A program made the translations under genes and the position numbers. Below the pieces are notes generated by a model. It had not been told where the DNA came from. It saw only the letters and a program-made list of their open reading frames with translations, and searched no databases. From the NCBI GenBank assembly GCA_038234045.1, contig JBBSUX010000019.1, forward strand, positions 1-21,864: 21,864 bases of DNA, given 5' to 3'. This document shows, one piece after another, positions 1-7,745 of the stretch (position 1 is its first letter; the number at the start of each line of letters is the position of its first letter). The stretch comes from JBBSUX01 sp038234045 (lineage in GTDB: Bacteria > Pseudomonadota > Gammaproteobacteria > Burkholderiales > Burkholderiaceae_C).

Positions 1-2
1 CC

Positions 3-3000
3 ATTCAACCCATCATCGATGTGGGCCTGGAATACGTGAAGCTCGGCCAGCCGGTGCCCACCTTGTCAGGCGGCGAAGCGCAGCGCCTGAAGCTGGCCGG
101 CTACCTGGCAGAAGCGGCGCGTACCTTTGCCGCCAGCCGGCAGCCGCTGGCGCGCAAGGGAACGCTCTTTCTGTTCGACGAGCCAACGACCGGCTTGCAT
201 TTCGACGACATCGCCAAGCTGATGCGGGCACTGCGCAAGCTGCAGGACGCCGGTCATTCACTGGTGGTGATCGAGCACAACCTGGATGTGATCCGCGCCA
301 GCGACTGGCTGATCGACCTTGGGCCGGAAGGCGGAGAGGGCGGTGGCCGGGTAGTGGCGCAGGGCACACCTGAACAGGTGCGGGCGCATGCGGCATCGCA
401 TACCGGCCAGGCATTGCGGGAATATGAGGCGACGCTGGGCTTGGAGGGGAAGAGCCCTCACCCTAACCCTCTCCGAGAGGGAGACGGGACAGGAACAGGA
501 GAACGGTCGAGTGCGGAGACGGTGCATGCGGTGAACGAGCCGCGCCTGTCTTACTCCCTCTCCCCCCGGGAGAGGGCAGGGGCGAGGGCGGGCGGGGATG
601 AATCGGGGAGCGGGCGCGGCCCTGACCCTAAACCTCTCCCAGGGGGAGAGGGGACAACTTCCGGAGAGAAGAGTGCGAAGAAGCGCGCTGCACCCAACAA
701 CAACAACATCCGCATCATCAACGCCCACGAGCACAACCTGAAGGGTGTCAGCGTCGATATTCCGCGCGGCAAGTTCAATGTGGTGACGGGGGTCAGCGGT
801 TCCGGCAAATCGACATTGGCTTTCGACATCCTTTTCAACGAAGGCCAGCGGCGTTACCTCGAATCGCTCAACGCGTATGCCCGCAGCATCGTGCAGCCGG
901 CGGGCCGGCCCGAGGTGGATGCGGTTTACGGCATTCCGCCCACGGTCGCTATCGAGCAGCGGCTTTCGCGCGGTGGCCGCAAAAGCACGGTTGGCACCAC
1001 CACCGAGGTATGGCACTTCATGCGCCTGCTGTATGTGAAGCTGGGTGTGCAGCACTGCATTCACGACGGCGCAGCGGTACTGCCGCAAACGCCCGACAGT
1101 ATTGCAGCGCAGTTGATGAAGCGCTTTCGTGGTCAGTGCATCGGCTTGCTCGCACCGCTGGTGATGAACCGCAAGGGCGTCTATACCGAGCTGGCCGACT
1201 GGGCGCGACCACGCGGCTATACGCATCTGCGGATCGATGGCAACTTTCTGCCGACAACAGGATTCCCCCGCATCGACCGCTTCAAGGAACACACGGTGGA
1301 ACTGCCGATCGCCAGCATCCAGGTCGAGCCGAAGAACGAGGCGGCATTGCGGGCTGCATTGGCTTCAGCGCTGGAGCATGGCAAAGGCACGGTGCATGTG
1401 CTTTCGGGCATAGAAGGGCTGGAGGCGGCGATGGCAGCCGGGCGGCCTACGGTTGGCATCGGCGACTTACTGACGTTTTCTACCCAGCGCGCCTGTCCGA
1501 TCTGCCACACCAGTTATGCGGAGCTGGATCCGCGCCTCTTCTCGTACAACAGCAAGCACGGCTGGTGCCCGGATTGCGTCGGCACGGGGGTCGGCTTGAC
1601 GCGCGAGCAGCGCAAGGCGTTGGACGATTCGGTGCAGGCCGATGATCAGAAGGGTCGCGAACAAACCTTTGCCGAGCCGGACGTGGGCGAACTCGCCGAC
1701 ACCACCTGCAGCAGCTGTGGTGGCATGCGGCTGAACGCAACAGCGCGTGCGGTGAGCTTTCGCGATGTCGGCATTGGCGATCTGGCACGGCTTTCGGTAT
1801 CGCAGGTGCGCGAATGGTTCGCGGCACTGCAGCTCGAAGGACGAGAGGCCGGCATCGGCCGTGATCTGGTGCCGGAGATCGGCAGCCGACTCGCGTTTCT
1901 GGAACAGGTCGGCCTCAGCTACCTCACGCTGGATCGAGGTGCGCCCACGCTCTCTGGCGGCGAGGCCCAGCGCATTCGCCTGGCCGCGCAGCTCGGCAGC
2001 AACCTGCAAGGCGTTTGCTATGTGCTGGATGAGCCTACCATCGGCCTGCATCCGCGCGACAACCAGATCCTGCTCGACGCGCTGCATACGCTCGGCGAGA
2101 AAGGCAACACGCTGGTGGTGGTGGAGCATGACGAAGACACTATCCGGCGCGCCGATCACATCATCGACATCGGGCCCGGCGCCGGCAAACGTGGCGGCCG
2201 CGTGGTGGCCGAAGGCTCGGTGGCGGACATTGCCGCATCACCCGATTCACGCACGGGCCGCTATCTGCTGCATGCGATGAAGCATCCATTGCAGCTGCGT
2301 CGTGTGGTGGCGCCAGCGCTGCATCCCGCGAAGGTGGCGGTCGCTGAAAAAGCGCCGCAACTGGAGGTCGATGAGGCAGCGACGGAGCAAGCCAACGCAA
2401 CCTCAGCGGCGGCAGACATGGGCGCGGTGGCCAGCTTCCAGTTCATTCCCGCGCCAAAGAAAAAAGCGGTGCGCAAAACCAAGGCGCTGCCGCTGTCGGC
2501 ATCGCCAGCCGAAGGTGACCCCACCCGCATCGACTGGCTCGAACTGCGCGGTGCCAACCTGCACAACCTGCAGTCCGTCGATATCGACGTGCCCTTGCGC
2601 CGGCTGGTAGCAGTGACGGGTGTGAGCGGCTCGGGCAAATCAACGCTCGCGCGCGATGTGCTGCTGGCCAACGTACAAGCGGTGGTGCAGCAGCGCACGA
2701 CCCGCGCCGGGCGCGATGCGGACGATGCCGGCAAGCATCCGGCGTGGGTCGGTTGCCAAAGCCTGGAGGGTTACCGCGTGATCGACCGCGTGCTGGAGGT
2801 GGACCAGACGCCGATTGGCAAGACGCCGCGCAGCTGTCCCGCCACCTACATCGGCTTCTGGGATGCGATCCGCAAATTGTTCGCCGGCACGCTGGAAGCG
2901 CAAGCGCGTGGCTACAGCCCGGCGCGCTTCTCGTTCAACACGGGCGAAGGCCGTTGCCCTGTCTGCGAAGGCCAAGGCGTGCGCACCATCGAGATGAGCT

Positions 3001-3593
3001 TTTTGCCTGATGTGAAGGTGCCATGCGAGGCCTGCCATGGCGCGCGCTTTGCGCCGGAAACATTGGCAGTAACTTGGCGTGGGAAATCGATCGGCGAGGT
3101 GCTGACGATGGAGATCGACGAAGCCGTGGAATTCTTCGCCAGCATGCCGAATATCGCGCATCCGCTGCAGCTGATGAAGGACGTAGGGCTGGGCTATCTC
3201 ACGCTGGGACAACCCTCACCGACGCTGTCGGGTGGCGAGGCGCAACGGATCAAGCTGGTAACCGAACTCAGCAAGGTGCGCGACGACATCACCCGCCGCG
3301 GGCAGAAGCCGCCGCACACCTTCTATGTGCTGGACGAGCCAACCGTCGGCCTGCACATGGCCGATGTGGAAAAGCTGATTCAGGTGCTGCACCGGCTCGT
3401 CGATGGTGGACACAGCGTGTTGGTGATCGAACATGACCTGGACGTGATCGCCGAGGCCGACTGGGTCATCGACCTGGGCCCCGAAGGCGGCAGCGGCGGC
3501 GGGCAAGTGGTGGCTACAGCCACGCCGGAGGATGTGGTGCGGCTCGGCACGCACACCGGTGTGGCGTTGGGCCCGGTGTTGGCGCGGACCTGA
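3..3593 (+). CDS. uvrA: Tandem (double-length) excinuclease ABC subunit A, 5'-truncated by the window edge
   Basis: This is a UvrA-family ABC ATPase for recognising DNA damage in nucleotide excision repair. The frame is open from base 3, so the true start lies upstream. The GTG at 21 is internal. Bases 3-430 encode the last ATPase of a first UvrA unit: signature LSGGEAQRLKL near 63-95, Walker B FLFDEPTTGLH and the H-loop VVIEHN. After a linker at about 440-690, a complete second UvrA follows. It has Walker A GVSGSGKST near 789-815, CxxC zinc motifs around 1492 and 1570-1720, signature LSGGEAQRIRL near 1951 and DEPTIGLH. Its second ATPase has Walker A near 2619, a CPVC...CEAC zinc module near 2955-3040, signature near 3225 and DEPTVGLH. 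Double-length UvrA (about 1900 residues) is known in beta- and gammaproteobacteria and is usually additional to the normal ~950-residue UvrA. The linker is unusual because three palindromic repeats are translated within it. A second, low-complexity linker lies at 2280-2520. Confidence 0.93.
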   Translation: MQPIIDVGLEYVKLGQPVPTLSGGEAQRLKLAGYLAEAARTFAASRQPLARKGTLFLFDEPTTGLHFDDIAKLMRALRKLQDAGHSLVVIEHNLDVIRASDWLIDLGPEGGEGGGRVVAQGTPEQVRAHAASHTGQALREYEATLGLEGKSPHPNPLREGDGTGTGERSSAETVHAVNEPRLSYSLSPRERAGARAGGDESGSGRGPDPKPLPGGEGTTSGEKSAKKRAAPNNNNIRIINAHEHNLKGVSVDIPRGKFNVVTGVSGSGKSTLAFDILFNEGQRRYLESLNAYARSIVQPAGRPEVDAVYGIPPTVAIEQRLSRGGRKSTVGTTTEVWHFMRLLYVKLGVQHCIHDGAAVLPQTPDSIAAQLMKRFRGQCIGLLAPLVMNRKGVYTELADWARPRGYTHLRIDGNFLPTTGFPRIDRFKEHTVELPIASIQVEPKNEAALRAALASALEHGKGTVHVLSGIEGLEAAMAAGRPTVGIGDLLTFSTQRACPICHTSYAELDPRLFSYNSKHGWCPDCVGTGVGLTREQRKALDDSVQADDQKGREQTFAEPDVGELADTTCSSCGGMRLNATARAVSFRDVGIGDLARLSVSQVREWFAALQLEGREAGIGRDLVPEIGSRLAFLEQVGLSYLTLDRGAPTLSGGEAQRIRLAAQLGSNLQGVCYVLDEPTIGLHPRDNQILLDALHTLGEKGNTLVVVEHDEDTIRRADHIIDIGPGAGKRGGRVVAEGSVADIAASPDSRTGRYLLHAMKHPLQLRRVVAPALHPAKVAVAEKAPQLEVDEAATEQANATSAAADMGAVASFQFIPAPKKKAVRKTKALPLSASPAEGDPTRIDWLELRGANLHNLQSVDIDVPLRRLVAVTGVSGSGKSTLARDVLLANVQAVVQQRTTRAGRDADDAGKHPAWVGCQSLEGYRVIDRVLEVDQTPIGKTPRSCPATYIGFWDAIRKLFAGTLEAQARGYSPARFSFNTGEGRCPVCEGQGVRTIEMSFLPDVKVPCEACHGARFAPETLAVTWRGKSIGEVLTMEIDEAVEFFASMPNIAHPLQLMKDVGLGYLTLGQPSPTLSGGEAQRIKLVTELSKVRDDITRRGQKPPHTFYVLDEPTVGLHMADVEKLIQVLHRLVDGGHSVLVIEHDLDVIAEADWVIDLGPEGGSGGGQVVATATPEDVVRLGTHTGVALGPVLART
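454..490 (+). repeat. Interspersed palindromic (REP-like) repeat, copy A, inside uvrA
   Basis: The sequence follows the CCCTCACCCTAACCCTCTCC...GAGAGGGAGA pattern, with a short stem (CCCTCT at 468-473, AGAGGG at 477-482). It is translated in frame as part of the UvrA linker (residues SPHPNPLREGDG). Confidence 0.8.
548..591 (-). repeat. Interspersed palindromic (REP-like) repeat, copy B, inverted, inside uvrA
   Basis: Same family as copy A but in the opposite orientation. It has a perfect 9-bp stem, CCCTCTCCC at 556-564 and GGGAGAGGG at 568-576, with a 3-base loop, flanked by the GCAGGGGCGAGGG half. In frame it encodes SYSLSPRERAGARAG. Confidence 0.8.
619..656 (+). repeat. Interspersed palindromic (REP-like) repeat, copy C, inside uvrA
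   Basis: Direct-orientation copy with stem CCTCTCCC (633-640) and GGGAGAGG (644-651), preceded by CCCTGACCCTAAA. It is translated in frame as PDPKPLPGGEGT in the UvrA linker. Confidence 0.8.
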
Positions 3594-3613
3594 GGGCGCG
3601 GGCGCTGCGCAGT

Positions 3614-4273
3614 TCAGCGCACGTAGGTCAGCAGCCGTCCCTTGTAGGGCTCGCCGTCGTCAGGCAGCGCCTGCACGCGGCGTTCGGTTTCCAGCGTGAA
3701 GCCCACAGTCTGCAATGCGCGGTTGAAAGCGGGACGGTTGCCGCGGTCGGCATCGACCAGGATCACATGCGCGTGCGCCTGTGCGTGGCGATCGATGAAA
3801 CCGGCTAGTTGAGCAGGCTGGTCGCGGTCGTACAGAAGATCGCTGCCAATGACGAGGTCGAAGCGACCTAGTCCCGAGTCGTGCAAATTGTTCCAGTCGC
3901 CCGCTAAGCAAGGCATCGGAGGCAAATGGTTCAGCAGCAGGTTTTCGCGCAGGAAACCGGGCACCTCCGGGTGCACGTCCGTCGCTGTTACGTCGATGCC
4001 GCGCCTGTGTAGAACCAGACTTGCCAGCGCCAAGCCGCAACCGGCCTCCAGCACACGGCAGCCGGGCTCAAGCTGAAGCTGCGCTACATGCTCCGCCAAT
4101 ATGAGCGATGACGGCCACACCATGCCGAAGATCGGCCAGGTGGCCGAATTGATGCCGAGAGCGGCGGCAATACCGTCGGGGTCGCTGTACTGCTGGCGGT
4201 CGAGCAGGACGCGAATTTTGAAAGCTACGCCGCCGAGCGTGTGGTCTTCGATCCGTGTGGCGTAGCCGGTCAC
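3614..4273 (-). CDS. Class I SAM-dependent methyltransferase (Methyltransf_16 / METTL21-like)
   Basis: A 219-residue cytosolic protein with the SAM-binding motif I VLEAGCGLALASLVL, an acidic residue at the end of strand 2 (TATDVHPE), and the post-motif signature DLVIGSDLLYDRDQ. The SDLLY motif and overall length fit the Methyltransf_16 group, which includes protein-lysine and small-molecule methyltransferases. The substrate cannot be read from sequence. The start is GTG at 4273. It overlaps the TGA of the upstream histidine kinase (GTGA, 4270-4273), which implies translational coupling in a two-gene operon. The gene converges on uvrA, leaving only 20 bp between stop codons. An inverted GCGCTG/CAGCGC pair at 3602-3620 overlaps its 3' end and could form a weak hairpin. 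Confidence 0.8.
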   Translation of the reverse strand: MTGYATRIEDHTLGGVAFKIRVLLDRQQYSDPDGIAAALGINSATWPIFGMVWPSSLILAEHVAQLQLEPGCRVLEAGCGLALASLVLHRRGIDVTATDVHPEVPGFLRENLLLNHLPPMPCLAGDWNNLHDSGLGRFDLVIGSDLLYDRDQPAQLAGFIDRHAQAHAHVILVDADRGNRPAFNRALQTVGFTLETERRVQALPDDGEPYKGRLLTYVR

Positions 4274-5661
4274 ACGATGCCGTTCGGCATTGCGGCGGTG
4301 GTGTCCGGTGGGGTCGGATATTTCCGCGGGAGCAAGATCCGAAAACTGGTGCCGTGTCCTACTGCGGAACGCAGTTCGACCGATGCGTCCAGCAACTCAC
4401 ACAGGCGCTTCACGATCGACAGGCCGATGCCTTCGCCGCCGGGTTGCGGCGAGGCGCCGACTCGGGGAGTGTGTGCAGGCGGCATCGCTGCCGCTATGGC
4501 GCTGATCGCCGGTCCGTGCACATCGGTCTCCCGCTCGCCTGTCGGGTCGCCTTCCGTCGCCTGGTGTGGCAGCCGTGTTGCGCCCGCCAGCGCACTTGTC
4601 AGGGGGCCCTGTTCGCCCCGTGACGCCAGCCCCGGTCCGGTGTCCTCGATGGTGAGAGCCCAGCGCTTGTTGTCCTGCGGATCGCTGTCGCCCCACGTCA
4701 CGCTTACACCGCCGTCGGTGGTGTATTTAATGGCGTTCATCAACAGGTTCTGCGCCAGCCGGCGGGTCTTGGAGGGGTCGGCTTGCACCACGAAAGGAAC
4801 TGGCCCCTGACTGCGCAGCCACAGGTCGCGATGCTGGGCGAGCGGCAGCAAGCCATCGCAGAGATCCTTCATCAGGGAGCCGATGTCTGTCTCTACTGGT
4901 TGACGCTGTTCGTTGCCGGCGTTCAGGCGCGCCAGGCTGGTCACATCGTCGAGCAAATGGCGCAGTCCGCCGACATTGCGCTCCAACGCCCGGAGGAATT
5001 TTTCGCGCACGTCGGGCGCTATGCCATCGCGGCCGAGTCCCTGGGTGGCCGTGGCGACGACACCGACATTGCCGCGCAGATCGTGTGCGACCTGGCGCCA
5101 TAGTTCAGCGCGCTGGAACTCGAGCTCGCGCACCGATTCGAGCGCTAGCTCCAGCTCCTGGAGGTGGCCGGCCGCTTCGATCTGCTGCAGGCGAAAGTAT
5201 TGGGCGGTACTTTCCTCTATCCCCAAGCCGCAGGATCGCGCCCAGCGGGCTCTTGCGATTGTCATCACCTCGGGGTCGAGCTCGGGATGCGCGTCCTCAT
5301 AGCGCTCGAGTTCGAGCACCATGCACTCGTTCAGGCGACCCAGCTCCCGCGTTACTTCGCGCAGATCGTAGCCCTGTTGCCAGCGATGCAGGCCATGCGC
5401 CGCAGCGGTTGCGGTGGCCTCCGCGCTCGGGGCGGCACCGGCAGCATCGGCCCCGTTCTGATCGAGCGGATGGCCAAGCTCTCGCCCGAAGTCTGCGAGC
5501 ACCGCAGGAATATGGTCGTTGAGCTGCGAGCGCGGCAGGCTGTTGCCGGTTGTCAAAGCCGGATCGGCAGCAATCGCGGACCGCCAATGCTGCAGGATGA
5601 CGGGCCGCCGTTGGTGCAGATGGTGGGCCATTGCGGTCAGTTCGACGCTGAAATCTTTCAT
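4270..5661 (-). CDS. Soluble sensor histidine kinase with RsbRD-like N-terminal domain
   Basis: A 463-residue protein with no membrane segment. The N-terminal ~150 residues (HQRRPVILQHWRSAI, DHIPAVLADFGRELG) resemble the RsbRD_N sensory domain. A coiled-coil-like stretch (LQELELALESVRELEFQRAEL) leads into the HisKA H-box QVAHDLRGNVG, with the phospho-acceptor His near residue 193. The HATPase domain has an N-box (NLLMNAIKYTTDGG), G1 (IEDTGPGL) and G2 (GGEGIGLSIVKRL). The ATP lid between G1 and G2 is long, about 65 residues, and rich in Pro, Ala and Gly. ATG at 5661 is preferred because it begins the conserved part. An in-frame TTG at 5712 has a better purine run (AGGAGAAA) just upstream, so a 17-residue extension is possible. 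No receiver-domain partner lies nearby, and the signal is unknown. Confidence 0.85.
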   Translation of the reverse strand: MKDFSVELTAMAHHLHQRRPVILQHWRSAIAADPALTTGNSLPRSQLNDHIPAVLADFGRELGHPLDQNGADAAGAAPSAEATATAAAHGLHRWQQGYDLREVTRELGRLNECMVLELERYEDAHPELDPEVMTIARARWARSCGLGIEESTAQYFRLQQIEAAGHLQELELALESVRELEFQRAELWRQVAHDLRGNVGVVATATQGLGRDGIAPDVREKFLRALERNVGGLRHLLDDVTSLARLNAGNEQRQPVETDIGSLMKDLCDGLLPLAQHRDLWLRSQGPVPFVVQADPSKTRRLAQNLLMNAIKYTTDGGVSVTWGDSDPQDNKRWALTIEDTGPGLASRGEQGPLTSALAGATRLPHQATEGDPTGERETDVHGPAISAIAAAMPPAHTPRVGASPQPGGEGIGLSIVKRLCELLDASVELRSAVGHGTSFRILLPRKYPTPPDTTAAMPNGIV

Positions 5662-5758
5662 CCCGAGAATGTACCCGGCGCAACGCCTGCGCGTTGGGGC
5701 TTTGTTTGCCAATTTCTCCTGCGCCTGCGCTGCGCCCGCACCCTTACACTGCGCGCCC

Positions 5759-6115
5759 GTGGCCTGGCATTCACGACTCGATCTGGACTACCGCGCCGAA
5801 CCTGCAGCCAACGGCCCGCGCACGCACCTGGCTTTTCGCCGCGAAGGACCCCTTCGTATCCTGCAGAGCTTGTATCCGGAAGGCGACGCTGTTTGCCACA
5901 ACGTCATCGTGCATCCACCAAGCAGGCTGGTAGGCGGCGATGTGCTCGACCTCGGCGTGAAGGTGGGTGCCGGCGCCCATGCGCTTGTGACCACACCTGG
6001 CGCGACCCGCTTCTATCGTTCCGAAGCGGGGAAGCCTTGCAGACGGCCCGTTTGCAACTGGCCGAAGGAGCCCGTCTGGAGTGGTTGCCGCTGGAGGCGC
6101 TTTGCTTCGACGGCT
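5759..6115 (+). pseudogene. ureD: ureD remnant: urease accessory protein, N-terminal half only, frameshifted
   Basis: UreD is a scaffold (with UreF and UreG) for loading nickel into apo-urease. The remnant starts around GTG 5759 (VAWHSRLDLDYR). It keeps typical UreD motifs: EGPLRILQSLYPEG, CHNVIVHPPSRLVGGD, VGAGAHALVTTPGATRFYRS. Near 6020-6035 the match moves to another frame (GEALQTARLQLAEGARLEWL, then PLEALCFDGC), so an indel has occurred. Homology stops after the FDG motif, about halfway along a normal ~280-residue UreD. The next bases belong to ureA. The original frame stays open through the shifted part and re-enters the ureA frame, so a scrambled fusion of about 200 residues could still be translated. 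It would lack a functional UreD. The identity is secure from several motifs; the exact frameshift base is not. Confidence 0.85.
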
Positions 6116-6370
6116 GCATTGCTTGCGGAGCGTCGCCAGGCGCAGGGCCTGAAACTGAACTATCCAGAGGCGGTTGCGCTGATCAGTGCTACCGTGATGG
6201 AAGGTGCGCGCGACGGCAAGACGGTCGCGCAACTGATGAGCGAGGGCCGCAGCATCCTGCGTCGCGCCGATGTGATGGAAGGCGTCGCAGAAATAATCCC
6301 TGATATCCAGGTGGAAGCAACTTTTCCTGATGGCACCAAACTGGTGACCGTGCACCAGCCGATCGATTGA
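6107..6370 (+). pseudogene. ureA: ureA remnant: urease gamma subunit lacking its N-terminus
   Basis: This encodes the gamma subunit of urease from about residue 16 to its normal end: TAALLAERRQAQGLKLNYPE, AVALISATVMEGARDGKTVA, VMEGVAEIIPDIQVEATFPD, and the terminal KLVTVHQPID before TGA at 6368-6370. The normal start and first helix (MxLTPREKDKLLLF in the family) are missing. Reading upstream runs directly into ureD. The ureD reading FDGC and the ureA reading TAAL share the bases GACGGCTGC near 6109-6117, so the deletion endpoint is in this overlap. The retained part shows little decay. In the original ureD frame it could be made as a fusion, but without the N-terminus it probably cannot join the trimer. 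Confidence 0.88.
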
Positions 6371-6518
6371 TGCGATGCATTTGCGCACCGGAGCGGTGCA
6401 TTCCTGCTGCAGAACGCTGGCCCGTCGCGCCATGGGTTCATCTTGGCGTTGCGGGTGGGCGGGGCCTGAGCTCAGCGCGCGTTTTCTCTCCTGCGCACTT
6501 TTCTTCTGGGGGGCAAGC

Positions 6519-6887
6519 ATGATCCCCGGCGAGCTACTCATTGACGACGGCGAGCATCTCCTCAACACCGGCCGGCGCACGCTGACCCTGGTGGTGCACA
6601 ACACCAGCCATCGGCCGGTGCAGGTGGGCTCGCACTACCACTTTGCCGAGACCAATGCAGCGCTGGGTTTCGACCGTGACGCGGCGCTGGGCATGCGCCT
6701 CAACATCGCGTCAGGAACGGCGGTGCGGTTCGAGCCGGGGCAACAACGTACGGTGGAGCTGGTGGCCTATGCTGGCGAGCGGAGGGTATTCGGCTTTCGC
6801 GGACCGGTGCAGGGTGGCCTCGCGGGCGCGGCGATTTCCTTTGAACAGCCGCCACCAGCAGCCTCGTTCGATGAAGCGCTTGCCTGA
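6519..6887 (+). CDS. ureB: Urease beta subunit, apparently intact orphan
   Basis: A 122-residue UreB: MIPGELLIDDGEHLLNTG at the start, then the conserved QVGSHYHFAETN, RDAALGMRLNIASGTAVRFE and TVELVAYAGERRVFGFRG. This is the only urease gene here with a complete frame and no obvious lesion. It carries about 18 residues of extra, low-conservation C-terminus compared with the usual 100-105. The ATG at 6519 is fixed by the family N-terminus, with a weak G-rich ribosome site (GGGGGGC) upstream. The spacers are unusually long for a urease operon: 148 bp after ureA and 123 bp before ureC. UreB alone has no catalytic residues; it works only in the (alpha-beta-gamma)3 enzyme, so its product is presumably non-functional here. 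Confidence 0.9.
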   Translation: MIPGELLIDDGEHLLNTGRRTLTLVVHNTSHRPVQVGSHYHFAETNAALGFDRDAALGMRLNIASGTAVRFEPGQQRTVELVAYAGERRVFGFRGPVQGGLAGAAISFEQPPPAASFDEALA

Positions 6888-7010
6888 GCCGAAATCATGA
6901 ATTAAATCATCATGCGGCGCTTTATTTCCGGGCGCAATCAGCTATTAATTCAATAGTAGATAGCCTATGTCTGTGATACGTTCCCACTGTCGCCCTGACC
7001 GTACTCCCGA

Positions 7011-7745
7011 ATGCCTTCCTCCATATCTCGCCGCGCCTATGCGGAAATCTTCGGCCCCGCGGTGGGCGACCGTGTGCGGCTGCACGATCTTGGCGCCATC
7101 AGCATGTTCAGCTCTGACAGCCAGGCGATGGGCCGCGTCGGCGAGATCACGCTGCGCTGCTGGCAGACAGCCCACAAGATGAAGCAGCAGCGCGGTTGGC
7201 TGGCGCCGGCCCTCACCCCAGCCTCTCTTCCGGTCGGGAGAGGGGAGCGTTTTGTCCCGCTGCGCAGGAAAACAGCAGAAATGACAATTTTCGTGTCAAG
7301 CGCTACGCGGCCAAGCTCAGCATCAACCCGGCGATTGCGCATGGCATCTCACACGAGGTGGGGAGCCTGGAGCCCGGCAAGCTCGCCGACATCGTTCTCT
7401 GGAAGCCGGCCTTTTTCGGCGTGAAGCCGAGCGTGGTGGTCAAGGGCGGCTTCATCGCCTTGGCCGCGATGGGCGACCCCAACGCCTCCATTCCCTCGCC
7501 GCAGCCGGTGCACTATCGGCCGATGTTCGGCGCCTTCGGTGGGACGCTGGCGCCGGGTGCGCTCACGTTTGTTTCGCAGGCGGGAGTCGATGCGGGAATC
7601 GCGACGCGCTATGGGACTGGCAAAAACGCTTTCACCCGTGCGCAGTATCCGCGCAGTGCGCAAGCACCACATGGTGCACAACGGCGCCACACCGGTGATG
7701 GAGATCGATCACCAGACCTATGCCGTTCGCGCCGACGGTGAACTT
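7011..7745 (+). pseudogene. ureC: ureC remnant: urease alpha subunit with large internal deletion, repeat insertion and frameshifts
   Basis: The catalytic subunit is normally about 570 residues. The start (MPSSISRRAYAEIFGP, AVGDRVRL) is normal to codon 24. It then jumps directly to HDLGAISMFSSDSQAMGRVG, a region around residue 350 of the family, so about 330 residues are missing. The lost part contains the nickel-binding HxH pair, the carbamylated lysine, the two further nickel-ligand histidines and the catalytic-flap histidine. Of the nickel ligands only the Asp in SSDSQ remains. After KMKQQRG (to 7196) a palindromic repeat interrupts the gene and moves the frame. Homology resumes with RNDNFRVKRYAAKLSINPAI, then GDPNASIPSPQPVHYRPMFG. 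Another shift near 7608-7625 leads to GLAKTLSPVR, then EIDHQTYAVRADGEL. The last ~15 residues are replaced by the ureF end. It cannot encode active urease. Confidence 0.92.
7209..7249 (+). repeat. Interspersed palindromic (REP-like) repeat, copy D, inside ureC remnant
   Basis: Begins GGCCCTCACCCCAGCCTCTC and ends GGGAGAGGGGAGCG. The stem is CCTCTC (7222-7227) with GAGAGG (7238-7243). Same family as the three copies in uvrA. It sits in the loop between ureC motifs KMKQQRG and NDNFRVKRY, and the reading frame differs on its two sides. Confidence 0.8.

Noticed and set aside
454..656. Possible CRISPR-like repeat array
   Set aside because: The three copies vary in sequence and orientation, spacing is uneven, and each is a palindrome with its own stem. 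They fit interspersed palindromes, not direct repeats with spacers.
258..1292. Long open frame on the minus strand within uvrA
   Set aside because: It is antisense to clear UvrA motifs, lacks recognisable domains and is rich in Arg/Ala/Gly, as expected of a shadow frame in GC-rich coding DNA.
3594..3625. Bidirectional terminator between uvrA and the methyltransferase gene
   Set aside because: There is an inverted GCGCTG/CAGCGC pair but no T-run on either side and it overlaps the methyltransferase stop, so it is not listed as a terminator.
5164..6303. Long plus-strand frame crossing the kinase start and ureD
   Set aside because: Only the short stretch after about 6020 has meaning (the shifted part of ureD). 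The rest is antisense to the histidine kinase.
6371..6518. Extra small gene between ureA and ureB
   Set aside because: The ureB frame extends upstream to 6375, but those residues match nothing in UreB, and the family N-terminus MIPGE begins at 6519.
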